A DNA stretch of 64,000 nt, taken from Glycomyces harbinensis (GTDB taxonomy: Bacteria > Actinomycetota > Actinomycetes > Mycobacteriales > Micromonosporaceae). Both the position numbers and the translations under genes were made by a program. Positions within the stretch are counted from its first letter, which is position 1. Each line of letters starts with the position of its first letter. Positions 17,510 through 26,310 of the stretch are shown here, piece by piece. The stretch is taken from contig NZ_FNAD01000006.1 in NCBI RefSeq assembly GCF_900101745.1, forward strand, positions 274,626-338,625, read 5' to 3'. The notes under the pieces are model-generated. The model was not told where the DNA came from and did no database searches. It worked only from the letters and a program-made list of their open reading frames with translations.

Positions 17510-18199
17510 GTGTCCGAACCGACCCGGGAGTCCAAGGACACCAAGTACCGCATCGCCGAGACCGCGATGGCCCTCTTCCTCGAGCAGGGCTACGAGACGG
17601 TGACCGTCGAAGCGGTCGCCGAGGCGTCGGAGGTCTCCCGCCGCACGGTCTTCCGGTACTTCGGCGGCAAGGACGAGCTGCCCTTCCCCGACCACTCGGG
17701 GCGGCTGCGACGACTGGAGAGCCACCTCAACGCCGCAGGGCCCGACGAGGACCCGGTCGAGGCCGTCATCGGCGGCACCGAGGCGTCGCTGCGCGACTTC
17801 CTCCAGCACCCGCAGCTCGTCTTCCGCCGGTACCGGCTCACCCGCCGCGTCCCCGAACTGCGCAACCGGGAGATCGTGGAGCACGAACGGTACGTGGCGA
17901 TGACCTCGGCGTTCCTGCGCGGCCGCCTGGCGCCGGACGCGCCCGGGTTCCAGGCCATGGGCCTGGCCGCGCTCATCGACGCGATGCACCGCTCCGCCCT
18001 CGGCGGCTGGGCGCGCAGCGAGGGCGCGACCGACGCCATGGCCGAGCTCCAGGCCGGCATGGCGTGGGTCCGCGGGCTGACCTCCGAGTTTGCGCACCCG
18101 AGTCCGGTGCGGCAGATGCTGCTCGCGACCCTGCCCGACACGCCCGAGGTGCGCCGGACGCTGACCGCCTTGCGGGACAGCGCCACCGAGCTCCCCTGA
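17510..18199 (+). CDS. TetR-family transcriptional regulator
   Basis: The 229-residue protein has the TetR DNA-binding domain at residues 10-55, with the helix-turn-helix VTVEAVAEASEVSRRTVFRYFGGKDEL. The C-terminal ligand domain is diverse and gives no ligand. GTG at 17510 is supported by a GGGAG site eight bases upstream. It may control the upstream transporter-esterase operon. Its stop lies two bases from the stop of a second, convergent TetR gene. Confidence 0.88.
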   Translation: MSEPTRESKDTKYRIAETAMALFLEQGYETVTVEAVAEASEVSRRTVFRYFGGKDELPFPDHSGRLRRLESHLNAAGPDEDPVEAVIGGTEASLRDFLQHPQLVFRRYRLTRRVPELRNREIVEHERYVAMTSAFLRGRLAPDAPGFQAMGLAALIDAMHRSALGGWARSEGATDAMAELQAGMAWVRGLTSEFAHPSPVRQMLLATLPDTPEVRRTLTALRDSATELP

Positions 18200-18201
18200 G
18201 G

Positions 18202-18867
18202 TCAGCGGCGGCTCGGCGCGACGAGCCGCTCCGCCAGGTCGGCGTTGAACCGGCCCAGCTCCTCGGGACTGTCGGGGCCGTCGGGGCGGTACCAGCGGGC
18301 GAGGTCGATCGCCAGCGAGATCAGCGCCCGAGTGGTGCGGTGGACGTCGAGGTCCGGGTCGAACCGGCCCGCGTCCACGCCCGCGGCGACCGCGAGCCGG
18401 AAGACCTCGTTGGTCTCGTGCCGGACGGCCAGCACCTCGGCGTAGTGCTCCTCGTCCAGCGCGCCCAACTCGTACTGGCACACGCGGGCGACCACGTGGT
18501 GGCGCGCGTGGAACTGCGTGTAGCGCGACACCAGCTCCCGCAGGCGCGCAGTCGGATCGGAGGTGGGCGCGGCGGCGGTGAGGATGTCGCGGGCGCGCCG
18601 GTGGCCCAGGCTCACGATCGCGAACAGTGCGAGCTCCTTCGACGGGAAGTGCACGTAGAGCGCGGCGGGGCTCAGGTTCGCGCCCGAGGCGATGTCGCGC
18701 GTCGTCGTCCCGTGGAAGCCGTTCGCGGCGAAGGCGCGCACGGCGGAGAGCAGCAGGCGCCTGGGGACCTCCGCGTAGGACTCGGCGCCGGGCAGGTCGG
18801 CCGCCGCGAGCTCGGCGGCCGAAAGCGGCGCGGCGCGGGGCGCGGGCGGCGGTGGAACCTGGGGCAC
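18202..18867 (-). CDS. TetR-family regulator at the end of the thiolase operon
   Basis: This 221-residue regulator has a Pro/Ala-rich N-terminus, then a TetR helix-turn-helix at about residues 35-85 (NGFHGTTTRDIASGANLSPA with YVHFPSKE). GTG at 18867 is chosen because GGAGGGA lies about ten bases upstream. It starts 38 bases after the acyl-CoA ligase stop in the same direction, so it is probably the last gene of that operon and the natural candidate to bind the palindrome at 22578-22593. A fatty acyl-CoA ligand is inference. Confidence 0.85.
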   Translation of the reverse strand: MPQVPPPPAPRAAPLSAAELAAADLPGAESYAEVPRRLLLSAVRAFAANGFHGTTTRDIASGANLSPAALYVHFPSKELALFAIVSLGHRRARDILTAAAPTSDPTARLRELVSRYTQFHARHHVVARVCQYELGALDEEHYAEVLAVRHETNEVFRLAVAAGVDAGRFDPDLDVHRTTRALISLAIDLARWYRPDGPDSPEELGRFNADLAERLVAPSRR

Positions 18868-18905
18868 GATCGTCTCCCTCCGTGCGTGTCGGTGCGACGG
18901 CGACT

Positions 18906-20543
18906 CTACAAGGGCGCGCCGGGGTCGGCCTCGGCCCGGGCGCGCGAGCGCAGGACGTTCTTGGCCGCCTTCCCGGTCGAGGTCTTCGGGATGGCGTCGA
19001 GGACGACGAACCGGTCCGGGACCCACCACGACGCGAGGCGCCCCGCCAGGTGGCGGCGGAGCCCGGTCTCGTCGATCTCGCTGCCGGGCAGGGGGACGAC
19101 ATAGGCGCAGGGCCGCTCGCCCCAGCGCTCGTCCTCCACGCCGACGACCGCGGCCTCCTGCACCAGCGGGTGGTCCATGAGCGCGTTCTCCAAGGCGACC
19201 GAGGAGATCCACTCCCCGCCCGACTTGATCATGTCCTTGGTCCGGTCCACGATCCTCAGGTACCCGTGCGCGTCGATCGCGGCCACGTCGCCGGTGCGCA
19301 GCCACCCGTCCGCGGTGAACGCGGCCGCGCCGGCCTCCGCGCCGAAGTACCCGGCGGCGATCGTCGGGCCGGCCACCTGGAGTTCGCCCGAGGCGACGCC
19401 GTCGTGCGCCACCGGCCGTCCCGCGTCGTCGACCACGCGGACCTCCACCAGGGGCACCGTGGGTCCGGGCAGGCCGACCAGCGCGCGGCGCTCGTCCCCG
19501 GCGAGGCCGTCCAGGTCCGAGACGACGCGGCCCGCGGCGACGAGGGGGCTGCACTCGGTCATGCCCCACGACCCGGTGATCGGGATGCCGACCTGCGCTT
19601 CCCATGCGCGCGAGAGGGAGTCGGGCAGTGCGCTGCCGCCGCTGACGACCGTCCGCAGCGCCGACAGGTCGTGCGAGGCGAGGAGCGGCACGAGGCCGCG
19701 CCAGATCGCGGGGACCCCGGCGGTGAACGTCACGCGGTGGCGTTCGAGCCTGTCCGCCAAGGCCTCCGGGGCCATCGCCGGTCCGGGGAGCACGAGCGAT
19801 GCGCCGGAGGCCAGCGCGGCGTAAGGCAGGCCCCAGGCGTTGACGTGGAACATCGGCACGATCGGCATCACCGTGTCCCGCTCGCTGATCGCGAGGGCGT
19901 CGGCGCCTAGGAGGGTGAGCGTGTGCAGCACGACGGACCGGTGGCTGTAGAGGACGCCCTTGGGCCTGCCGGTGGTGCCGGAGGTGTAGCAGAGCCCCGC
20001 GGCGTCGTCCTCGGCGACGACCGGCGACGGGGGCGGCTCGTGGTCCGCGGCGACCCTGCCGAGCAGCTCCTCGTAGTCGAGGACCCGCGGGTCGTCCGGA
20101 ACGGGGCACGCGGCGCCGTCGTCCATGACGACGACGTGCCGCACGCTCGCGGCCGCCGCCACGAGCTCCCAGACGGCCGGCAGCAGCGACCGGTCGACGA
20201 AGACGACGTCGTCGCCGGCGTCGTCCAGGATGTGCGCCACGTCGTCGGCGAACAGGCGGTGGTTGACGGTGTGGAGCACCCGCCCGCCCGCGGGGACCCC
20301 CAGGTAGAGCTCGAGGTGGCGCTGCGTGTTCCACGCGAAGCTGGCGACGCGCGCCCCGGGCGGGACGCCGAGGAGGTCGAGCGCGGCCGACAGGCGCCAG
20401 GCCCTCGCGACGACCTCGCCCCAGGTCGCCGAGGTCTCGCCGCCGACCGTCCCGGTCACCACGGTCTTGCGCGCGAACATCCGCTGCGCCCGCCGCATCA
20501 GCGAGCCGATCTCCAGTGGACGGTCCTGCATCATGCCCTGCAC
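18906..20543 (-). CDS. AMP-forming acyl-CoA synthetase (long/medium-chain fatty acid--CoA ligase)
   Basis: This enzyme activates a carboxylic acid through an acyl-adenylate to the CoA ester. The ANL-superfamily motifs are present: LCYTSGTTGRPKGV (P-loop), GSWGMTECSP, DGWLRTGDVA, and the catalytic Lys near the end in IPKTSTGKAAKN. Length is about 545 residues, normal for fatty-acyl ligases. GTG 20543 is chosen because GGGAGGA lies just upstream; ATG codons at 20534/20531 and a GTG at 20561 overlapping the previous stop are alternatives. Together with the SDR and thiolase upstream it forms a beta-oxidation-like set. Confidence 0.9.
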   Translation of the reverse strand: MQGMMQDRPLEIGSLMRRAQRMFARKTVVTGTVGGETSATWGEVVARAWRLSAALDLLGVPPGARVASFAWNTQRHLELYLGVPAGGRVLHTVNHRLFADDVAHILDDAGDDVVFVDRSLLPAVWELVAAAASVRHVVVMDDGAACPVPDDPRVLDYEELLGRVAADHEPPPSPVVAEDDAAGLCYTSGTTGRPKGVLYSHRSVVLHTLTLLGADALAISERDTVMPIVPMFHVNAWGLPYAALASGASLVLPGPAMAPEALADRLERHRVTFTAGVPAIWRGLVPLLASHDLSALRTVVSGGSALPDSLSRAWEAQVGIPITGSWGMTECSPLVAAGRVVSDLDGLAGDERRALVGLPGPTVPLVEVRVVDDAGRPVAHDGVASGELQVAGPTIAAGYFGAEAGAAAFTADGWLRTGDVAAIDAHGYLRIVDRTKDMIKSGGEWISSVALENALMDHPLVQEAAVVGVEDERWGERPCAYVVPLPGSEIDETGLRRHLAGRLASWWVPDRFVVLDAIPKTSTGKAAKNVLRSRARAEADPGAPL

Positions 20544-20557
20544 GGTTCCTCCCGCCC

Positions 20558-21325
20558 TCACGCGACCGTCTGGCCGCCGTCGACGTACAGCGTCTGACCG
20601 GTGATGTACGAGGCCTCGTCGCTGGCGAGGAACGCCGCGGCCGCGGCGATGTCGTCGGGCCTGCCGACGCGCCCGACCAGGTTGCCCTCGGCGGTGCGCT
20701 GCCGGAAGTCCTCGACGCTCAGCCCCAGCCGGGCGGCGGTCGCGTCCGTCATGTCGGTCGCCACGAAGCCCGGCGCGATGGCGTTGACGTTGACCCCGAA
20801 GGGCCCCAATTCGATCGCCAGCGTGCGGGTGAACCCCTGGACGCCCATCTTCGCGGCGGCGTAGTTCGCCTGCCCGCGGTTGCCCAGGGCCGAGATGCTG
20901 GAGAGGTTCACGATCTTGCCGTACCGCTGCGGGACGAAGCGGGCCTGCGCCGCCCTCGACATCAGGAACGCGCCCTTGAGGTGCACGCCGATGACCTGGT
21001 CCCAGTCGTCCTCGGACATCTTGAACAGCAGGTTGTCGCGGGTGATGCCGGCGTTGTTCATCAGGACGTGGAGTCCGCCGAGCTCGTCGACGGCGCGGGC
21101 GATCGCCTTGTCGGCGTCGGGCGCCGAGGTCACGTCGGCGCCGACGCCGATCGCCTTCGCGCCCTTCGCGAGCGGCAGTCCCGCGGCCGCTTCGGCCGCG
21201 GACGGCTCGTCCAGGTCGATGACGGCGACCGAGGCGCCCTCGGCGGCGAACCGCGCGGCCGAGGACAGTCCGATGCCGCGGGCGGCGCCGGTGATCGCGA
21301 CGACGCGACCCTCGAAACGTCCCAT
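20558..21325 (-). CDS. Short-chain dehydrogenase/reductase, 3-oxoacyl reductase type (FabG-like)
   Basis: The 255-residue SDR has the cofactor loop TGAARGIG, the NNAG motif, and the catalytic Ser-Tyr-Lys set (NLSSISALGNRGQANYAAAK). Asp-Leu-Asp after the second strand (VAVIDLDEP) favours NAD(H). It likely interconverts 3-hydroxy- and 3-oxoacyl-CoA beside the thiolase. AAGGAG lies five to six bases before ATG 21325, so I prefer it to the GTG two codons upstream. Only about 30 bases separate it from the thiolase stop. Confidence 0.9.
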   Translation of the reverse strand: MGRFEGRVVAITGAARGIGLSSAARFAAEGASVAVIDLDEPSAAEAAAGLPLAKGAKAIGVGADVTSAPDADKAIARAVDELGGLHVLMNNAGITRDNLLFKMSEDDWDQVIGVHLKGAFLMSRAAQARFVPQRYGKIVNLSSISALGNRGQANYAAAKMGVQGFTRTLAIELGPFGVNVNAIAPGFVATDMTDATAARLGLSVEDFRQRTAEGNLVGRVGRPDDIAAAAAFLASDEASYITGQTLYVDGGQTVA

Positions 21326-21356
21326 GTGCACTCCTTCGTGGAAGTTGACGTCCTGT

Positions 21357-22562
21357 TCAGACGCGCTCGAGGATCAGGGCCATGCCCTGGCCGCCGCCGA
21401 CGCACATCGTGATCAGGCCGGTGGTCCTGTCGTGCCAGTCGAGGCTGTTGAGCATCGTGGCCTGGAGTCTGGCGCCGGTCATGCCGAACGGGTGGCCCAC
21501 GGCGATCGCGCCGCCGTTGACGTTGAGCCGCTCGGGGTCGATGCCGAGGTCCCGTTGGCAGGGGATGACCTGGGCGGCGAACGCCTCGTTGATCTCGACC
21601 AGGTCGATGTCGCCGATGCTCATGCGGGCGTTGGCGAGTGCTCGGCGCGTGGCTGCCACGGGACCGAGGCCCATGATCTCCGGGCTCAGGCCGGAGACGC
21701 CGGTGGCGACGACGCGGGCGAGCGGGGCGATGCCGAGGTCGGCCGCTCGGCGGTCGGACATGACGACCACCGCGGCCGCGCCGTCGTTGAGCGGGCAGCA
21801 GTTGCCTGCCGTCACGGTGCCCCCGTCGCGGAAGACCGGCGGCAGCGCCGCGACCGCTTCGTAGGCGACGCCCGGGCGCGGGCTCTCGTCGGCGGCGAGC
21901 ACGGTCCCGTCCGGGGTGGTGACCGGCGTGATCTCGCGTGCCCAGAACCCTTCGGCGACGGCCCGCTCGGTACGGTGCTGGCTGCGCACGGCGAACCGGT
22001 CCATCTCCTCGCGCGTGATCCCGCGCAGCGACGCGACGTTCTCGGCCGTCTGCCCCATGGCGATGTAGACGTCGGGCAGCAGCCCTTCCTCGCGCGGATC
22101 GCGCCACCGCGCCCCGCCGGTCGCCGTGCGGGCCCCTGCCGCCGCGAACACCGGGTTGCGGGTGTCCGGCAGCTCGTCCGAGGTGCCCTTGGCGAACCGC
22201 GACACGGCCTCGACGCCCGCGGCGACGAAGACGTCTCCTTCACCGGACCGGATGGCGTGGAACGCCATCCGGGTCGCCTGCACCGACGAGGCGCAGTACC
22301 GGGTGACCGTCGCGCCCGGGACGGTGTCCATGCCGTTGAGCGTGTTCACGACCTTCGCCATGTTGTACCCGGCTTCGCCTCCGGGCATCCCGCAGCCGAG
22401 GTAGAGGTCGTCCACTTCGGATGGATTGAGGGCGGGGACCCGGTCGAGTGCCGCCCGCACGGCGAACGCGGCCAGGTCGTCGGGGCGGCAGTCCCGCAGC
22501 GCGCCCTTCCCGGCCCGGCCGATCGGGGTCCGGGCGGCGGCGACGATCACGGCTTCGGTCAT
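21357..22562 (-). CDS. Acetyl-CoA acyltransferase (thiolase)
   Basis: The 401-residue enzyme carries the complete thiolase catalytic set: Cys90 in RYCASS, His357 in GGAIAVGHPFGMTGAR, and Cys387 in CVGGGQGMA. It should cleave 3-oxoacyl-CoA with CoA (degradative) or run in reverse. It is the first gene of a four-gene operon with an SDR, an acyl-CoA ligase and a TetR regulator. The start ATG at 22562 follows a GAGGA site. A 6-4-6 palindrome lies 16 bases upstream. Confidence 0.92.
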   Translation of the reverse strand: MTEAVIVAAARTPIGRAGKGALRDCRPDDLAAFAVRAALDRVPALNPSEVDDLYLGCGMPGGEAGYNMAKVVNTLNGMDTVPGATVTRYCASSVQATRMAFHAIRSGEGDVFVAAGVEAVSRFAKGTSDELPDTRNPVFAAAGARTATGGARWRDPREEGLLPDVYIAMGQTAENVASLRGITREEMDRFAVRSQHRTERAVAEGFWAREITPVTTPDGTVLAADESPRPGVAYEAVAALPPVFRDGGTVTAGNCCPLNDGAAAVVVMSDRRAADLGIAPLARVVATGVSGLSPEIMGLGPVAATRRALANARMSIGDIDLVEINEAFAAQVIPCQRDLGIDPERLNVNGGAIAVGHPFGMTGARLQATMLNSLDWHDRTTGLITMCVGGGQGMALILERV

Positions 22563-22577
22563 GGCATCCTCAGATTA

Positions 22578-22593
22578 CTAAGCGCTTGCTTAG
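22578..22593 (-). promoter_or_regulatory. TetR-type operator of the thiolase operon
   Basis: CTAAGCGCTTGCTTAG has perfect six-base arms (CTAAGC/GCTTAG) around GCTT. Sites of this look are known upstream of acyl-CoA metabolism genes controlled by TetR proteins. It lies between the thiolase start and the divergent hydrolase and may be bound by the TetR protein encoded at the operon end. Confidence 0.6.
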
Positions 22594-22689
22594 CGAGGAT
22601 CATGGCACAGCCCCGACCACTTGTCCACCCCGCGCGGCCGGTTCCGCCGCGACGCGCTCGCTCGGATGCCGCGCGCATCCCGGTGCTGT

Positions 22690-22695
22690 TAGATT
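22690..22695 (+). promoter_or_regulatory. -10 box of a probably leaderless hydrolase transcript
   Basis: TAGATT lies eight bases before GTG 22704, which has no ribosome-binding site. The spacing fits transcription starting at or next to the start codon. Confidence 0.45.
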
Positions 22696-22703
22696 CGGGT
22701 GCT

Positions 22704-23459
22704 GTGAGACTCCTCGACATCCCGCACCGCGGCCGCACGCTCCGCGGCGCGCTGCACCTTCCCGCCGACACGGACGCGCCGGTCCCGGCGGTCGTGTTCT
22801 GCCACGGCTTCGGCGGCAACCGCGCCGAGTTCGGGTACACGTTCGTCCGCGCCGCCGAGCGCATGGCCGCGCACGGCATCGCCGCCTACCGGTTCGACTT
22901 CGCCGGCTGCGGCGACTCCGAAGGCGAATTCGAGGACCTCACCGTCTCCGACCAGGTCGCGCAGACGACCGCCGTCCTCGACGCCGTGGCCGCGCACCCC
23001 GCGATCGACGCCGAGCGGGTCTCGCTACTGGGCATGAGCCTCGGCGGGCTGACCGCATCGCTGGCCGCCCCGCTGCGGCAGGTCCGGTCGCTGATCCTGT
23101 GGGCGCCTGCCGCGGTAGCCGTCGCGATGAGCGACGAGGGCGCGAAGCGGCGCGCCGAGGCGATCGCCGAATTCGGCTACGACGACTTCGGCGGCCTGCC
23201 CATCCACCAGGCCTTTGTGGACGACGCCGAGGACATCGACCCGTTCGCCGACGCGGCCGCGTACCCCGGGCCGGTGCTCCTCGCCGTCGGATCCGAGGAC
23301 TTCGTCCTCGAACCCGGTGTCCTCGAACGCTACGAGCACGCGTACGCGGGCCGTCTCGACCTGCATCTGTTCGACGGCGTCGGCCACGGCTTCGAGACCG
23401 TGCCCGCCCGCGAGCGCCTCGTGGAACTCTCCGCGGAGTTCGCGGCACGCCACGCCTGA
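22704..23459 (+). CDS. Alpha/beta hydrolase, prolyl-oligopeptidase/BAAT-like
   Basis: The 251-residue cytoplasmic hydrolase has an oxyanion region FCHGFGGNR, the nucleophile elbow LGMSLGG, an acid residue in VGSEDFV, and the catalytic His in GVGHGFE. Substrate is not evident. I set the start at GTG 22704: the homologous part (RLLDIPHRGRTLRG) begins there, and a TAGATT box stands just before it. An ATG at 22602 with a GAGGA site would add a 34-residue Pro/Arg-rich leader that looks non-coding. It is divergent from the thiolase operon and convergent with a LacI gene. Confidence 0.8.
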   Translation: MRLLDIPHRGRTLRGALHLPADTDAPVPAVVFCHGFGGNRAEFGYTFVRAAERMAAHGIAAYRFDFAGCGDSEGEFEDLTVSDQVAQTTAVLDAVAAHPAIDAERVSLLGMSLGGLTASLAAPLRQVRSLILWAPAAVAVAMSDEGAKRRAEAIAEFGYDDFGGLPIHQAFVDDAEDIDPFADAAAYPGPVLLAVGSEDFVLEPGVLERYEHAYAGRLDLHLFDGVGHGFETVPARERLVELSAEFAARHA

Positions 23460-23483
23460 ACCGCGGGGCCGCACGGCCCGCGC

Positions 23484-23502
23484 CCGGCCGGACCTCGGCC
23501 GG
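23484..23502. terminator. Short GC hairpin between convergent genes
   Basis: CCGGCCG (23484-23490) pairs exactly with 23496-23502 around five bases, between the hydrolase and LacI stops. No T-run. Confidence 0.45.
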
Positions 23503-23548
23503 CGAGGCGACCTGCGACGTCGAGTCGAGCTGCGATGCCACCGCCGCG

Positions 23549-24589
23549 CTACAGGGATCGCGCGGTTCCTTCAAGCGAATAGGTGCACGGCAGGAGCACC
23601 TGCCGCTCGTGGTCGCCCGCAGGATCGGTGAGCAGGCCGGTGAGGAGGCGTACCGCGCGGCGGCCCATCTCGTGGCGGGGGACGCGGAGCGACGCCCACT
23701 GCCGGGTGCCGACCTCGCCGACCGGGATGTCCACCAGGACCACGATCGAGAGGTCGCGGGGGATCTCCAGGCCCCGGATGCTCGCCATGGCCGCGAGCAC
23801 CCGCAGCAGGCTCACCGACTCCACGAGCAGGGCCGTGGCCCCGGCGGCGACCGCGTCGTCGAGCCACTGCGCCGTCAGCCCCTCGGGGTCCACGTACGTC
23901 GGTTCGGGAACGGCGAGGCCGAAGCGCCCCAGCGCGGTCGCGAAGCCCTCCCAGCGGTCGACCTGCGGCTCGTGCCGGGAGGTCTCGCCGAGGTAGGCGA
24001 AGGACCGGTGCCCCATGCCGACCAGCTCGTCGACGATGCGGCCGGTGGCGGTGCGGTAGTCCCCGCCGACGTAGGCGATCCCGTCGGCCACCTCCCGGTG
24101 GCCTATGTAGACGAACGGATACTCCTCGGCCGCAAGGCGCTCCAAGTCGTCGCGGTCGGCATGGTGGCCCAGGAGCAGGCTCCCGGCCGCCTGGGCGAGC
24201 CCGTTGACCCCGTCCTCGTATATCCGCCGGACCCCGGAGTCGTTGCGGGCCGCGGTGAACAGCATGAGGTTGCAGCTCTCGGCGGCCGCCTGGTCCTCGA
24301 TGCCGCGCATGAACTCGAAGTAGTAGTCCCCGGTGCTGGTCGGGAAGATCGGCTCGAAGGTGTGAACGCCGAGCAGCAGCGCCTGAGCGCGCACGGCGGG
24401 AGCGCGCTGGGCCGAAGCGGGGACGTACTGGAGCCGCCGCGCCGTGCTGAGGACCCGCTTGCGCGTCTCGGCGGAGATCCGGCCGTTCTCAGCGGTCCCG
24501 TTGAGCACCATGGAGACCGTCGACTGCGAGACTCCCGCCTCCTTGGCGATGTCGGCCTGCCGCGACGTCCGGCCCCGCTGTCTGGTCAT
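23549..24589 (-). CDS. LacI-family transcriptional regulator
   Basis: This 346-residue regulator has a LacI helix-turn-helix at residues 8-60 (ADIAKEAGVSQSTVSMVLNG) and a periplasmic-binding-protein-like sugar sensor behind it. GGAGGA precedes ATG 24589 by seven bases; this site lies in an ATGAAGGAGG stretch that overlaps the stop of the upstream FAD oxidoreductase, so the two are co-transcribed. It most likely binds the paired inverted repeats at 26291-26329 and controls both directions of the locus. Confidence 0.9.
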   Translation of the reverse strand: MTRQRGRTSRQADIAKEAGVSQSTVSMVLNGTAENGRISAETRKRVLSTARRLQYVPASAQRAPAVRAQALLLGVHTFEPIFPTSTGDYYFEFMRGIEDQAAAESCNLMLFTAARNDSGVRRIYEDGVNGLAQAAGSLLLGHHADRDDLERLAAEEYPFVYIGHREVADGIAYVGGDYRTATGRIVDELVGMGHRSFAYLGETSRHEPQVDRWEGFATALGRFGLAVPEPTYVDPEGLTAQWLDDAVAAGATALLVESVSLLRVLAAMASIRGLEIPRDLSIVVLVDIPVGEVGTRQWASLRVPRHEMGRRAVRLLTGLLTDPAGDHERQVLLPCTYSLEGTARSL

Positions 24590-24603
24590 CGGTCCATCCT
24601 CCT

Positions 24604-26166
24604 TCATCCGTGCCCCTTCCCCGTACCGTCGAGGACCGCGCCGCCCGCGAGCAGGTCGAGTCGCAGCCTCCCGTAGTCCACGTCCTGGACCGCGGTCTTG
24701 TCGGCGCCCGCGAGCGCCGCCGCCGTCCCGGCCGCCTCCCCGAGCATCATGAAGACCGGCTCCATGCGCACGGACGCGAACGCGACGTGCGACGCCGACA
24801 CCGCCGACGCCACCAACAGGTTCTCGCACTCGCCGCGCGCCGGGACCAGCGCCCGGTAGGGAACGCCGAACGGGGTCGACAGTGGATGTTGCACATTGCC
24901 CTCGTTGACCGGCCGCCCGTCGACCACGACGCGCTTCGCGTTGTGGGAGTCCATGACGTACGAGGCGAGCGCGACCGGGTCGGCGCAGCCGCGCCCGGCG
25001 GCGTCGTGCTGGGTGACGACCCGCTCGGACACCATGCGGCGGGCCTCGCGCACGTACAGCTGGTGCGGCCAGTTCGAGCGCGCCGCGAACTCCTGCGGGG
25101 CGAGCCCGAACGCCCTGGTGTCCGCGCGGACCCGCTCGGGCAGGCGCGGGTCGTTCGCGAGGAAGTGCAGGAGACCGGCCTGGTAGCGCACGTGGTCCTG
25201 GTAGATCGCCTCGCGCTCGGCGTAGTCCGCTTCCGGCCAGCGGTAGTTCGCTCCGATGTGGTCGGAGGAGACCGCGCCGTGGTTGTTCATGTCGAACACG
25301 TCGCCGCGCACGCGGGTGCAGCGCCCGTACAGCTCGTACACGCCCGCGTCGACGTAGCGGCGCAGCAGTTCGTACCGGCCGGGGTCGTAGCCCTCCGGCT
25401 TCGGGAACGGCACGCGGTGCTCGCCGGTGGTGACGTGGAGGCGGAAGTTGTAGGCCTGGAGCCGCCGGTCGCCCTCCCCGACGGCCCCCATGGGGTCCGC
25501 GCTGATCCCGGGCAGCAGCCCGCTCTCGGGGCGGCCGGGTTCGACGTAGGGGTCGACGGGCCGCTGGAACTGGTGGTTCTCGCTGTGCTGCACGCCGGCC
25601 TGCGGCTCTCCGTGCACTTCGGACGATTCGCGGCCGATGGTGTGCGTGACCCCGGCGCGGGCCATGAGGTCGCCCTCGTAGGTGGCGTCGATGAAGACCT
25701 CGGCGGCGTAGGAGGAACCGTCGTCGGTGGTGATCGAGGCGATGCGCCCGCCGTCGAGTGCGACGCCGTCGAGGTGCCGGCGGCGGCGGATCTGGACGCC
25801 GGCGTCGGCGAGCCAGTCGGTGAGGATCGCCTCGGCGAGGCCGGCCTCGACGTCCCAGTGCGGGTCGTCGGCGCGGTAGCGGTGCGCGACACGCCGGTAG
25901 AACTCGCGGGCGAGGCCGCCCACGGTGGCGGGGTCGCCCACGTCGGTGGTGCCGAGCCCCGAGGCGGTCATGCCGCCGATGTGGTCGCCGAAGGCGAGCA
26001 GGACCACGGACCGTCCTTTGCGGGCGGCGGCGATGGCGGCGGTCGCGCCTCCGGCGGTGGCCCCGTAGACCACGAGGTCGGCGTCCAGGCGCTCGGGGGC
26101 GCCGCTCGGGGGGAGGTAGTAGCGCACGCCGGGGAGCGCGGGCGCCGCAGTCATACGATCATTCAT
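24604..26166 (-). CDS. FAD-dependent oxidoreductase (PF12831-like), locus 1, minus strand
   Basis: This protein of about 520 residues has a FAD/NAD(P) Rossmann start (DADLVVYGATAGGATAAIAA), the GDHIGGMTASGLG segment typical of the FAD_oxidored group, IDATYEGDLMARAG, and a C-terminal MLGEAAGTAAALA helix that contacts FAD. Substrates in this group are poorly known; several members sit in polysaccharide-degradation loci. ATG 26166 is my best start; ATG 26190 and 26154 are possible, none with a clear ribosome-binding site. The closest relative in this window is the third-type enzyme at 28021. No signal peptide, so it works inside the cell. Confidence 0.85.
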   Translation of the reverse strand: MNDRMTAAPALPGVRYYLPPSGAPERLDADLVVYGATAGGATAAIAAARKGRSVVLLAFGDHIGGMTASGLGTTDVGDPATVGGLAREFYRRVAHRYRADDPHWDVEAGLAEAILTDWLADAGVQIRRRRHLDGVALDGGRIASITTDDGSSYAAEVFIDATYEGDLMARAGVTHTIGRESSEVHGEPQAGVQHSENHQFQRPVDPYVEPGRPESGLLPGISADPMGAVGEGDRRLQAYNFRLHVTTGEHRVPFPKPEGYDPGRYELLRRYVDAGVYELYGRCTRVRGDVFDMNNHGAVSSDHIGANYRWPEADYAEREAIYQDHVRYQAGLLHFLANDPRLPERVRADTRAFGLAPQEFAARSNWPHQLYVREARRMVSERVVTQHDAAGRGCADPVALASYVMDSHNAKRVVVDGRPVNEGNVQHPLSTPFGVPYRALVPARGECENLLVASAVSASHVAFASVRMEPVFMMLGEAAGTAAALAGADKTAVQDVDYGRLRLDLLAGGAVLDGTGKGHG

Positions 26167-26250
26167 CGCATCAGCATACAACGGATTCATATCAGCTTTA
26201 TCGGCACGATCGCTGACCGTGCAGTTCCGGGAAAGACTCTTGAAGCACCC

Positions 26251-26279
26251 TTGACACCTCCCGGTCGCGTTGATGTAAT
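26251..26279 (+). promoter_or_regulatory. Promoter of the eight-gene sugar-polymer operon
   Basis: A consensus -35 TTGACA (26251-26256) and a -10-like TGTAAT (26274-26279) are spaced by 17 bases. Transcription would begin near 26286, directly before the two tandem inverted repeats. Confidence 0.65.
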
Positions 26280-26290
26280 GTGAGGCCGAA

Positions 26291-26309
26291 CTCAGCAAAT
26301 ATTGCTGAG
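26291..26309 (+). promoter_or_regulatory. Operator 1: perfect 8-3-8 inverted repeat
   Basis: CTCAGCAA-ATA-TTGCTGAG at 26291-26309 is a perfect palindrome just downstream of the predicted start of transcription, where a repressor would block elongation. The neighbouring LacI protein is the obvious binder. Confidence 0.7.
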
Positions 26310-26310
26310 A

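Noticed and set aside
15587..19102. An 1171-codon open frame on the minus strand across the carboxylesterase and TetR genes
   Set aside because: It is antisense to two well-supported genes, is Arg/Pro-rich with no domain, and is of the kind that high GC produces by chance.
22602..22703. Upstream ATG start for the alpha/beta hydrolase
   Set aside because: The extra 34 residues are Pro/Arg-rich, and a TAGATT box plus GTG 22704 explain the start better; kept only as an alternative.
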